Assembly (NCBI GenBank): GCA_933228675.1
Contig: OW121740.1
Coordinates: 9,577,442 to 9,641,441 of the forward strand
DNA: 64,000 nucleotides
Direction: 5' to 3'
Source: Stomorhina lunata
Lineage: Eukaryota; Arthropoda; Insecta; Diptera; Rhiniidae
Shown: piece after piece, positions 35,601 to 45,515 of the stretch
How the letters are laid out: the number at the start of each line of letters is the position of its first letter
How positions within the stretch are numbered: position 1 is the first letter of the stretch
Made by a program: the position numbers and the translations under genes
Notes under the pieces: generated by a model
Seen by the model: only the letters and a program-made list of their open reading frames with translations
Databases searched by the model: none
Told to the model about the DNA's origin: nothing

Positions 35601-38600
35601 ATTTTCTATTGAAAATTTTTCTATAGAAAATTTTTGTATAAATCGAAAATTTTGCTATAGAAAAATATTTTTATCAAAAATATTTTTGGCGAAAATTTTT
35701 CTATAAAAAATATTTTTTTTATCAAAATTTTTTCTATGGAAAAATATTTTTATTAAAAATGTTTCGACAGAAAAATATTTTTATAGAAAATTTGTCTATA
35801 GAAAATATTTTTAAAAAATAACAAAATAGTCGGGATGTAAATATTATTCAAAAAGAAGTGTATTTGCATTTGATCCCAAACCTGTTACATTTATTTATTA
35901 ATGTAACAGATCAATTTATTGATAAAAAGCCAAACAATGTTTGCGGAGAAACCAAATTCCTCGACGCGTTTCGATGGCTTAACCAACCAAATTCCTCGAC
36001 GCGTTTCGATGGCTTAACCAACCATCGAAACGCGTCGAGGAATTTGGTTTCTCCGCAAACATTTTTTGGCTTTTTATCAATAAATTGATCTGTTACATTA
36101 ATAAATAAATGTTACAGGTTTGGCATCAAATGCAAATACACTTCTTTTTGGAAAATATTTTTATCGAAATTTTTTTTATAAAAAACATTTTTATCAAAGG
36201 TTTTACAATAGAAAATTTTTCTATCGAAAATATTTTTATCAAAAAATTTTCTATAGAAAAAAATTTTATCAAAAATTTTACTACAAAAAAAAATTTATCC
36301 AAAAAATATTTATTCGAAAAATATTCTTTGAATATTCGCTGTCTGTCTGTTTTTACATTCTTCAAACGTTTGCAAAAGGTTTCGTTTCTTTTCAAACTCT
36401 GCTCCTTACCCAATTGTGTTCTTGTACTCTATTTTGGTTTGAGTCTTTACTAAATTGAGAGAGTAATTTAATTTCCCCTCTTACTCAAAACTACACAGAC
36501 TTTTCCTTTGACTAAGTAAGAGGGGAAATGTCTCAAACCAAAACAGAGTACGAGAACACATTAGGGGGAGTTTTGGCTAATTTCGGATTGGTTTGGGTAG
36601 TTTCATTATTGTATCGGGTGTTTTTTATTGAGGTATAGAACTTTAAGTTGGCATCACTTTTTTAACTGGCGGCCATTTTGTCAGCTGTCAAGTGATTATT
36701 ATTTAGTTTGGTTTGCCATTTCATCATGAACAGGTTGACAAAAGAACAACGCTTGCAAATCGTGCAAATTTATTTCGAAAATAATGGTTCAGTTTGCGAA
36801 GTTTACCGCAAGCTCCGTCCATTTTATGGTCGACATAATCGTCCATCAGAGCAATTAATTCGGTTAACCATGGATCGTTTTCGCACTACGTTTACTCTAT
36901 GTGATAATACGCATCCGCAGCGACGTCTAACAGTGCGCACCGAAGAAACTTTATGGAAGATTTTGCGCAAAGATCTTGGCTTGCGACCTTACAAGATCCA
37001 GCTTTTGCAAGAATTAAAGCCGCGAGACCATGCAATGCGTCGTGATTTTGGTGTATGGGCCGAAAATGAGATTGATCTCGAGTAATGAGGCTCAATTTTG
37101 GTTGAATGGCTACGTCAACAAGAAAAATTGCCGCATTTGGAGTGAAGAGAATCCACATGAGACCCTTGAGACGCCATTACATCCACAAAAACTGACTGTT
37201 TGGTGTGCTCTATGGGCTGGTGGAGTCATTGGGCCATACTTCTTCCGAAATAATGCTGGAGAGTCAGTTACCATAAATGGAGACCGGTATAGAGCCATGA
37301 TAACCGACTATTTTGTTCCCCAATTGGATGGCATGAATGTGGATGAGTTGTGGTTCCAACAGGACGACGCTACATGCCACACAGCGCACGTCACAATTGA
37401 TTTATTGAAGGAAACATTCGATGAGCGCATAATTTCGCGGAATGCACCTGACAATTGGCCACCAAGATCGTGCGATTTGACACCACTGGATTATTTTCTT
37501 TGGGGATATGTGAAGTCGCTCGTCTACGCCAACAAACCAGAAACGTTAGGGGACTTGGAAGCCAACATTCGTGGCGTTATTGCCAACATACGGCCCCATA
37601 TGCTCGAAAAAGTAGTTGAAAATTGGACCTGTAGAATTGGCTTTATTCGAGCCAGCCGCGGCGGCCACATGCCCGAAATCATATTTAAGCATTAATGGCA
37701 TAAAATTATCCTTCCAATAAAGTCAAATTGATGGACATTAAAACTATTCTTGTGTTTTATTTCAATTCGAAGTTCTATACCTCTAAAAAAAACACCCATT
37801 ACAGGAACACAACTATTTTTATATTTATTTGCAAGTTTTAAAAATCAATTGTTAATTGAAAATTGAAATTTTTATGTAATATAAATGAATTCCCGAATGA
37901 AAAAGTCTAGTTAGCGAAACTACAAATTATTAAAGATACAAGCGATGAATCAAAATACAGCTGATGAATCAACTATCACTCAGATTACATTTGTTTTCAT
38001 ATAGAGATAAGAAGGACAATTTGTTTTAGTTGAATTATGACAATGTTGCAGCAAATAAGAGATATGTGCTTTAAGCTGTTATCAGCACTATGTATTTCTA
38101 TTAAGCTATATTTAACTTAAAAGTCTCGCTTTTTAGGCAAAAATTTGTGTCTAATAAATCCACATGAATCATACAATAAAATTCTATAAAATTATAGATG
38201 ATTTATACTAAACAACAAAAATAGTCTAAAAGAAAAATAATGATTCCTAATGAAGATATCAAACAAAATGCAAACAAAATAATTATATTAAGCAAAATGT
38301 GCTAAAATTAAAGTCAAACAGTAAAATTGAATAAAGAAAATATACCTTTGATTACTACAATTCAAAAAATCGTCGTGTTTTTGTGAAATTTAAATTTGTT
38401 AAAAAAAAATTAAACGAAAGGAAGAGGAAAGTAGTCACAGTTTTTAGACAATTAAAGACAATAACTTTTTGGGTTTCTATTCATAATTACCTCTGTATGA
38501 TGGCAGCAAATTTAGCATTGCTCGGATATAAGGATTTGGGTGGTGGTGTTATTTTATCACAGGCCTCCTCATAGGGCAGGGCTGGAATGGCGAATACCTT

Positions 38601-38871
38601 AATGCCATTCGGCGGTAGACTTGGTCCAAATTGTGCTAGCAAATCATTATATTCTTCAATTAACTGGTCAGAATGGAAAAAAAAGCGTTAAAAAACATAA
38701 GTTAAACAATATTCGAGTGGGTTAAAGGGGGGGGCTGTGTAAATTTACAATAACCTGATTTGTAGAGCGACGATAAACCAAAATGTGTCCCTCTACTTCT
38801 GGGGGACTTTTGAAAATGCAGACGCCAACAATTATGAAAACCACTAGTGATGAGTGCGATGACAAAGCCAT
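29604..38871 (-). CDS. gzl: Godzilla-like PA-TM-RING E3 ubiquitin ligase
   Basis: Coding exons in transcript order: 38871-38755, 38663-38491, 33672-33575, 33503-33310, 33252-33060, 32985-32671, 30305-30185 and 30114-29604. All have GT-AG borders, and together they give exactly 574 codons (573 residues). The start MALSSHSSLVVF opens a signal peptide. Residues about 35-165 form the protease-associated domain (ARFDAVVIYNNENDD, IFIPSVFVGRTTG). A transmembrane helix follows at about 178-203 (LILPFSILIGLCFLIM). RING-H2 is complete: C238, C241, C256, H258, H261, C264, C276, C279. The tail is Ser/Thr/Asn-rich. The architecture matches RNF13/RNF167 and Drosophila Godzilla, an endosomal ligase acting on synaptobrevin; function is by orthology. 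The 4.8-kb second intron holds a mariner and a composite repeat. Confidence 0.93.
30340..32640. repeat. GTAC-centred palindrome array inside a gzl intron
   Basis: Fills almost the whole intron between gzl coding exons 6 and 7 (30306-32670). The units are variants of AAAAAGTACTTTTTCC and TTAGAAAAAGT, the same family as 26430-29400 on the other side of the last two exons. The exons are thus islands in a single repeat field. Spurious frames at 30548-30799, 31416-31625 and 31786-31974. Confidence 0.85.
33901..36310. mobile_element. Composite non-coding repeat, copy II
   Basis: Lies in gzl intron 2. It begins with a 5'-shortened version of the conserved left end (GTTGCCGTTTTTATA, GTGTAGTTCGGATG, AAAAGTTTTCTACTCCATTT). 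It continues as a 1.8-kb CTATAGA/ATCGAAAA array and then the GACGCG core at 35849-36151. The conserved right end is missing, so the copy is truncated or rearranged. Confidence 0.6.
35849..36151. repeat. 303-bp palindrome with GACGCGTTTCGATGG core
   Basis: The left arm (GAAGTGTATTTGCATTTGAT onward) and the inverted right arm mirror each other over about 130-150 bp. The left arm contains an extra 31-bp duplication of the segment holding CCTCGACGCGTTTCGATGG. It belongs to the same subfamily as the core at 40331-41270 and is related to the tandem units at 5056-6795. Confidence 0.88.
36410..36563. repeat. 154-bp inverted repeat
   Basis: GTACTCTATTTTGGTTTGAG faces CTCAAACCAAAACAGAGTAC, and inside it TTTCCCCTCTTACT faces AGTAAGAGGGGAAA. 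A related segment lies at 39640-39760 and a partial one at 33855-33885, each next to a composite repeat. It is probably a small foldback-like element in the gzl intron. Confidence 0.75.
36614..37799 (+). mobile_element. DD41D mariner element, copy 3 (deleted)
   Basis: 1186-bp copy inserted in gzl intron 2 on the strand opposite to gzl, with TA at 36612-36613 and 37800-37801. Both inverted repeats are present. Two internal deletions shorten it by about 120 bp relative to copies 1 and 2. Confidence 0.93.
36726..37695 (+). pseudogene. Broken mariner transposase (DD41D)
   Basis: The first deletion joins RTEET directly to LWKILRKD, removing about 30 residues of the DNA-binding region. The second, at about 37080, removes about 29 bp encoding the segment with the first catalytic Asp (LFSDEA) and shifts the frame. 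The second and third Asp survive (FQQDDATCH, TPLDYF). It cannot encode active enzyme but keeps both ends, so it could be mobilised by an intact copy. Confidence 0.92.
37802..38490. other. gzl intron sequence
   Basis: Remaining part of gzl intron 2 next to exon 2. A+T-rich; no gene or repeat recognised. Confidence 0.5.
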
Positions 38872-39172
38872 TCTATATGTGAGATGTACAAAGTGGTTGG
38901 GGTTCAACCACAATGTGTTTGGTAAGGAGATTTCTGTAAAGAAATTAAAAATTAATTAAATTAGTAGGATGTTCTAAAAGCATGAGTATAAGAAAAGAAA
39001 AGGCTTTTGTTACAAATTAATTTTTTATGAAATTTCTTTTTATAGCCTTTACCAATAGATGGGTATTATAAGTTAGTCAATTAGTTTGTCATAGTTAAAT
39101 TATTCATCTCAGAGCCCATACAAATTTAACTATTCGACTCAGAATCCACAAAATTTAGCCACCTTATGTTCT

Positions 39173-39289
39173 GTTTATATAACTCAAGCGTCTGACGATT
39201 GAGTGAAATTTACATGTGTTTTGTTTTTGTTACAATAACAAAACACATGTAAATTTGACTCAATCGTCAGGCGCTTGAGTTATACAAAC
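39173..39289. mobile_element. 117-bp near-perfect hairpin element
   Basis: GTTTATATAACTCAAGCG and the inverted copy GTTTGTATAACTCAAGCG form the ends. The arms pair over about 58 bp with roughly five mismatches and meet near 39231. It lies upstream of the gzl start codon, probably within a 5' intron. Likely a very short MITE; if transcribed it would form a long hairpin RNA. Confidence 0.8.
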
Positions 39290-39756
39290 CCTACATTAAT
39301 CTGTATTTTAAATATTATTTGTAGAATTCTTATGGTAGAAAAGTTCCTCTACCATAAGAAGTTATGTATCAAATGTTATGAATCATAATCAGCCAAGATA
39401 TTGCCTAAATACCAAAATCTATGCACCCCAAATGTACATGAACAACCCAATTATAAGAATTTTTGTTGAATTTTTACACTATTCCCTGTTTCCCTATTAA
39501 AATACAAACTAACGATCAAAATTTTCCCCAAACTTCGAAAAAGGGAAAAATACAATTTTCTCTTGATTATAAATTGTTTTTTTGTTTGTACGATAACGAA
39601 ACTACCCAAATCAGTCCGAACTTACCCAAAACTCACCCAATTGTGTTCCCGTACTCTGTTTTGGTTTGAGTCTTTACTAAAATGTGAGAGTATTTTCACT
39701 TCCCCTTTTACTCAAAACTACGCAGTCTCTTTTTTTGAGTAAGTTTGGGAACAAGC

Positions 39757-41410
39757 ACGGGACGGCACAAACAGAACAAAAAAAAAAACAATATGCGACA
39801 GAGTTGCCGTTTTTTTATACTTTTAACTAAAATATGTTTTTTTTAATGTGTAGTTCTAACGTTTAAAAAGAAAAAGTTTTCTACTCCATTTTTTTTAAAT
39901 ATTTTTATAATTTTTTTAAATATGATTTTTTGAAATATTTTTTATAGAAAAATTTTTGATAAAAAATGTTTCTATAGAAAAATTTTTGATAAGAAATGTT
40001 TCTATAGAAAAATTTTTGACAAAAAATGTTTCTATAGAAAATTTTTTTATAAAAAATTTTTCTATAGAAAATTTTTTTATCAAAAATTTTTCTATAGAAA
40101 ATTTTTGTATCAAAAATTTTTCTATAGAAAATATTTTTATCAAAAATGTTTCTATAGAAAATTTTTTTATCAAACATTTTTTTTTATCAATTTTTGATAA
40201 AAAAAAATTTCTATACATACACATACATCAAAAATTTTCTATAGAAAATTTTTTTATCAAAAATTTTTTCTATAGAAAATTTTTTTTTTATCAAAAAATA
40301 ACAAAATAGTCGGGATGTAAATATTATTCAAAAAGAAGTGTATTTGCATTTGATCCCAAACCTGTTACATTTATTTATTAATGTAACAGATCAATTTATT
40401 GATAAAAAGCCAAAAAATGTTTGCGGAGAAACCAAATTCCTCGACGCGTTTCGATGGTTGGTTAAGCCATCTCTTCAGGAGGATTATCCCCAATTTAGAC
40501 AGATCGAAAACCTCGCATTATTACTAAATTTACAAACATAACTATTAAGAATTATGTTTATAAACCAAAAGTAAAAGCGTAGATTATCGCCTGAACAAAA
40601 ACAAACATTTTTCAGTTTTCATCTACCTTCACTTCCCACATTCTTGCTGTAGCCGTCGGCTACTATGTGCAGAATGCTGTGAAGAAGGGGGGGGTAAGAT
40701 GTTTTAAAATAAACAAGTTTATTTTAAAAAATAAGCTGAATGCATGCAGTTTTATCAAAAAATAACAAAATAGTCGGGATGTAAATATTATTCAAAAAGA
40801 AGTGTATTTGCATTTGATCCCAAACCTGTTACATTTATTTATTAATGTAACAGATCAATTTATTGATAAAAAGCCAAAAAATGTTTGCGGAGAAACCAAA
40901 TTCCTCGACGCGTTTCGATGGTTGGTTCTGCACATAGTAGCCGACGGCTACAGCAAGAATGTGGGAAGTGAAGGTAGATGAAAACTGAAAAATGTTTGTT
41001 TTTGTTCAGGCGATAATCTACGCTTTTACTTTTGGTTTATAAACATAATTCTTAATAGTTATGTTTGTAAATTTAGTAATAATGCGAGGTTTTCGATCTG
41101 TCTAAATTGGGGATAATCCTCCTGAAGAGATGGCTTAACCAACCATCGAAACGCGTCGAGGAATTTGGTTTCTCCGCAAACATTTTTTGGCTTTTTATCA
41201 ATAAATTGATCTGTTACATTAATAAATAAATGTAACAGGTTTGGGATCAAATGCAAATACACTTCTTTTTGGAAAATTTTTTTTGTCAAAAATTTATCTA
41301 CAAGAAAATTTTTCTATGGAAAAATTTTCGATAAGAAAATTTTTCTATAGAAAAATTTTTGATAAGAAAATTTTCGATTTTTCTTATCGACAATTTTTCT
41401 ATAGAGCAAC
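39757..41410. mobile_element. Composite non-coding repeat, copy III
   Basis: Left end GCACGGGACGGCACAAACAG and GACAGAGTTGCCG, then GTGTAGTTCTAACGTT, correspond to copies I and IV. A short CTATAGA array (39890-40290) leads into the large inverted repeat at 40331-41270, followed by a second short array to about 41405. The conserved right end is not present. Confidence 0.65.
40331..41270. repeat. 343-bp inverted repeat with internal partial direct copy
   Basis: Arms 40331-40673 and 40926-41270 are nearly perfect inverted copies. The 252-bp spacer contains, at about 40753-40925, a direct copy of the outer part of the left arm, including the preceding CAAAATAGTCGGGATGTAAA. Each arm carries CCTCGACGCGTTTCGATGG, CTTCAGGAGGATTATCCCC and the hairpin GTAGCCGTCGGCTAC. 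No open frame is shared by the arms beyond 76 codons of unrecognised sequence. Confidence 0.92.
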
Positions 41411-41514
41411 GACACTACGGACCTAAAAATCTGTTGCCGACTATAAATATCTTTATTAGATAAATCGCAGAAATCGGACAAGAAGATAGATCTGGAATAT
41501 ACAGTATTCTCCAG

Positions 41515-41990
41515 ATCTGATATACTGACCAATAGTTGCATAAAACTTCTTTGTTCTAAATTTAGTCGTGATAGCTATTACAATTGTATTCAATTTATCA
41601 GCATTAATGAGATTCCCGGGGCGGAGTTATATGGGAGCTCTATCTAAATGTGAACCATTACACAACTTACTCAAGATATCGAAAATACTTTTGTAAAATT
41701 TTGTTTCTCTAGCTCTTTTCGCTAAGGAGCTATTGTGCTATTATCTCACGGACATAAACCCCCTTTTCTTTTTGTATTTTTGTGTTTCCTTAAGTTTTTT
41801 TATATGGGAGCTATGGTTAAATGTGAACAGATTTCGGTGAAATTTCATATGCTGCCTAGTACTTATGTAAAACTTGTATATACCAAATTTTTTCATCATA
41901 GTTACTATTAGCCTAGACAAGGTTATACGGGAGCTATGGTCAAATGTGAACTGACCTAAAGAAAAAGTCGATACAAAAATAATCTCAACA
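41515..41990. repeat. Dispersed repeat with GGGAGCTATGGT segments
   Basis: Resembles 46105-46720 over several hundred bases (CTGACCAATAGTTGCATAAA, GTTTCTCTAGCTCTTTTCG, GATTTCGGTGAAATTTCATA). Probably an old multicopy transposon-derived sequence. Non-coding. Confidence 0.75.
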
Positions 41991-42164
41991 AACTAGGATT
42001 TGCTTTGAGGGTTAAAACAAATCGTAACACCCTTAAAGGAAGAACCCTATTTTATGAATATTTTAATTATTATTTTTCTTAGAAAGCTTTTATACAAAAA
42101 GTTTTCATACAACATTAATTCAAAATCGTTTATCTATAAATTCGGGATATCAAAGTTTTACTTA

Positions 42165-42490
42165 CTAAAATCTTTATGAAGATGATTTTTTATAAAAAGC
42201 TTTTTGGAGAAGATTTTTGATAAAAAGCTATTTTAAGAAGCTTTTTTATAAAAAGCTATTTTAAGAAGCTTTTTTATAAAAAGCTTTTGTATAATATGTC
42301 TTTGTATAAAAAGCTTTTCTTTAAAAAAACTTCTTTTAAAAACCTTTTTTGTAAAAAGGTTTTTTTATAAAAAGCTTTTTTATGAAGCTTTTTTATAAAA
42401 AGTTCTTTTAAGAAGATTTTTTATAAAAAGCTTTTTTAGAAGCTTTTTTATAAAAAGCTTTTTTGAGCTTTTTTTAAAGCTTATTTTATG
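42165..42490. repeat. AGCT-centred palindrome array
   Basis: About a dozen irregular units of TTTTTTATAAAAAGCTTTTT, whose AAAAAGCTTTTT is a perfect 12-bp palindrome. This is the third palindromic array family in the window. Confidence 0.85.
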
Positions 42491-42779
42491 AATTGTTAAC
42501 CATCTTTTCTTAAAGAGCTTTTCTTTTAGAAGCTTTCCCTTATACAAATATAACTCAAAATCTTACATGTCTTTAAAATTGGAATAATATGAACAGGTGG
42601 TGGCAACATAAACTGCAAACACTTGGGCGCTGTTTTAGATCTACTTATGCTCCCCAATCTATTAATTTCTTTTCTTTGCTGATATTGTTTTGTTCTATTA
42701 AGTAATAAGTTATTGTTGCTTTTTATTTGATATTTCTTTTTTTTTTAATAATAAATTTGTAAATAAATAAATAAATATT

Positions 42780-43085
42780 TATTTATTTTAGCGTCGTACT
42801 GTCGTCGCTGCCAACAAGTGTTTGCTGAGGAGCTGAGACAACATTCGTTGCGTTTCGATTCGTTTTGTTCGTTCTTTTAACTTGTGATTTGACGTTGATT
42901 TAAGTGACTGAATCTCGTGTTGTATCAGACAAAGAAATCTTTAAAGTGGATCAAATATTTGTTGTTGACTTTTTCTAAATTGTTGCTTATTATATTGTTC
43001 CTGTTGCTGCTGCTGATTCTCTTGCTGATGTTGTTGCTGCTGCTGCTGTTGTTGTAGATGATGACGATGTTTGATTATAAAATAT
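42780..43085 (-). other. Candidate 5' untranslated exon or promoter region of gzl
   Basis: On the minus strand this less A+T-rich segment contains CAG/CAA triplet runs (43005-43060) and ACGAATCGAAACGCAACG, typical of fly 5' leaders. It lies upstream of the coding exon of gzl that begins at an acceptor (38934-38935) before the ATG at 38871, so at least one upstream non-coding exon must exist. I cannot fix its donor site. It could instead belong to another gene. Confidence 0.35.
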
Positions 43086-43329
43086 TTATTTTGTAAAAGT
43101 TGCATTTGTATGCCCATGAAAAATTGCTATGGGGTTTCAAGAAGCTCACAGCTCAAATAAACGAAAAACTAGAAAAAATAAATAAAAATTGAAAATAAAA
43201 TATAAAATCAAATAGACTATTTGAAATAGTATTTTAATACTAAATAATAACGTAAATATTTATAAATTTACACAGGGTTACAATACATATATTGCGGCAC
43301 TAAGTTTGTTAACAAATTTTTTATAGGGT

Positions 43330-43860
43330 GTTCAACTTTGCTTCCGTTGTTTTTTCCCGAAATTCGAGGCTTTATTGTAATAAACTGATAGATTTATGAT
43401 TCAAAGTAGTGTCCACCGCTGGCCACTACTATCTCCCGAAAGACGACAGCGTAAGAATTCAGCTTTGAAAAAAAAGTAGTCATTTTTTGAGTCGATCCAA
43501 TTTTTTACTTTTTCATAAAACAGGAAGTACTTTTTTTTTGAGTCGATCCAATTTTTTACTTTTTCATAAAACAGGAAGTACTGGCCAGCCAGACCGTGTG
43601 TCGAGTGCGGTCAAGACATACTTGAAAACGTTAATCCCTCGGACTATCACTTCTTTTGATCAATGACAAACGGCCTGGCTAACCTGAAATTCCGGTCCTG
43701 TAAAGAAGCTAAAAATTGGATAGATTCGTAGATATTCGAAAAATAACCAGTTTTTTTAATGCGGCATTTTGTACGCTGTCCGAACGAAGATAGGAAGTAG
43801 TGGCCAGCGATGGACAATACTTTGAATCATAAATGTGTAACATAAAACCCCGAATTTTGG
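43330..43860. pseudogene. Rearranged DD34D-type mariner remnant
   Basis: On the plus strand SDYHFF, NGLANLKFRSCKEAKNWID and, in another frame, QEVVASDGQYFES match the C-terminal region of classical mariner transposases. On the minus strand at 43390-43430 a second copy reads EIVVASGGHYFES. The 3' end is therefore present twice, facing outward, with stops and frameshifts between. A 41-bp direct duplication (TTTTTTGAGTCGATCC...) lies at about 43485-43565. Confidence 0.75.
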
Positions 43861-43872
43861 GAATTTTGGAGA

Positions 43873-44100
43873 CTTCATTTAAAATTATATATCTCACAAA
43901 CTATTTGTCCGAAAACTGTAAAATTTGCTTCATTCAAAATGCAATATCTCACAAACGAATAGTCCGAAAGCTGTAAAATTTATACACTAATTCATTCAAA
44001 ATGCTATATCTCACAAACTATTAGTCCGAAAACTTTAAAATTTGCTTCATTCAAAATGCTATATCTCACAAACTAATAGTCCGAAAGCTGTAAAATTTAT
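43873..44100. repeat. Fourfold tandem repeat, about 55-60 bp
   Basis: CATTCAAAATGCTATATCTC and ACAAACTAATAGTCCGAAA recur four times with small differences, ending just before the repeat that hosts the DD37E element. Non-coding. Confidence 0.85.
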
Positions 44101-44215
44101 AAACATATTATGTTAATTGCGCTCTGGCCTCTATGTGTCTCTATGCGAACTGTTGCAGAAAAATAAAAAAAAAACAAGTAAGAGTGTTATATTTGGCTGT
44201 GTCGAATCTTATATA

Positions 44216-45513
44216 AAGAGTGTTCTAAAAAAAATATGCATTTACTATTTTAGACAAAATTTATCCATAGTGCAAGAAATAATTTATTTTTTGATCAAGT
44301 TAGTTTCTATAGATATGTCAGATACTATTATTTTAGAAATTATTAATTTTCAATAGTTATTTCAATCAAAATGGACTGCGAAAAAAAAGTTCGTGAAAAT
44401 ATAATTAGAACTTTTCAAAAAAATCCGTCATGGACTTTTAAAAAAATAGCTAAAAATTTGAAAGTTGACCCTCGAACGGTTTCTAATGCCATCAGGCGGT
44501 ATAAGGAAAACCTGAGCATTGAAAGAAAACGTGGATCAGGGAGGAAAAAAGGTCCTACAGATATTGGTAAGGCAAAAGAAGTCGAGCGACTCTTTCGAAG
44601 AGCGCCTAACACTTCTTTAAGAAAAGCAGCTCGTACGGTGAAATGTTCTACGAATTTTGCACATAGAGTCAAAGCTTATGCTGGACTGAAGACATACAAA
44701 GTCCAAAAGGTTCCAGATCGCAATGCTATAAAGAACTTAGAAGCAAAAAAACGAGCGAAAAAATTGAAGTCTGATTTTATAAAAAAAATTCACCTGTTGT
44801 GTGATGGATGATGAAACATACGTACTGGCAGACTTTTCTCAACTTCCTGGTCAAGATTTTTATGTTGCTGATAAACGGGGCAATGTTCGGCAAGAGTTTC
44901 GCACAAAAAAAGAAACAAAATTCCCTAAGAAGTTTCTCGTGTGGCAAGCTATTTGCAGTTGTGGCAAAAGAAGTAAAGTATTTGTGGCATCTGGCACAAT
45001 AAACACAGAAATTTATATAAAGGAGTGCCTACAAAAACGGCTGTTACCCTTTTTAAGAGAGCACAGAGTGACTACATTTTTTTGGCCTGATTTGGCATCA
45101 TGCCATTATGGAAAAAAGGCACTTGAGTGGTACTCAAAGAATAATGTCATTTCTGTACCACGAGAGGCAAATCCACCTAACTGTCCAGAACTTCGGCCTG
45201 TGGTAAGGTATTGGGCTCTGGTAAAAAAGGAATTGAAGAACACAGGAAATATTTCCAAGAACATGTCCGATTTTAAGCGCAGGTGGAACACATGCTCCAA
45301 AAAGGTATCAGAAGCAACTGTAAAATCTTTAATGGGAGGGTTTCCGAAAAAAGTCGATAATTTTGCAAAACCCGAGTACTAAGTAAACATTTTAATGCTA
45401 AATGATTTTGTATAATATGTCATTATATTTGCGTATTTTGTAGAGTTTTTATATTAAAAGGTTTGATTTTTATTTAAGAAAATCCAACTACAAATTTTAT
45501 TTAGAGCACTCTT
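44216..45513 (+). mobile_element. DD37E Tc1/mariner element, copy A
   Basis: 1298 bp with TA at 44214-44215 and 45514-45515. The ends read AAGAGTGTTCTAAA and, inverted, AAGAGTGCTCTAAA. It has the same ends as copy B. The flanks (GTCGAATCTTATA on the left, ACCCACGATCTACG on the right) look like one older repeat split by the insertion. Confidence 0.92.
44371..45382 (+). pseudogene. Inactivated DD37E transposase
   Basis: The frame opens with MDCEKKVRENIIRTFQ and runs through a helix-turn-helix region (SWTFKKIAKNLKVDPRT). An extra A near 44787 shifts it at KKIHLLCDG, and the remainder continues in the next frame from MMDDETYVLADF to KVDNFAKPEY. Catalytic residues are Asp in MDDETYV and Asp in FFWPDLASCH. 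The third, a Glu in copy B (ELRPVERYW), is Val here (ELRPVVRYW). Spacing of 37 residues places it in the DD37E group known from mosquitoes. The shift and the lost Glu both abolish function. Confidence 0.92.
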
Positions 45514-45515
45514 TA

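Noticed and set aside
38722..38913. gzl start 14 codons upstream of MALSSHSS
   Set aside because: The upstream frame begins with TTG, not ATG, and lies just inside a splice acceptor (38934-38935), so it is leader sequence.
39905..40309. Overlapping frames of 90-117 codons on both strands (repeats of I, F, K, N, E, S)
   Set aside because: They read through the CTATAGA palindrome array; because the monomer is self-complementary, both strands stay open in several frames. The same applies to frames at 4344, 11318, 34593, 36109, 56634, 57451, 58044 and 58335.
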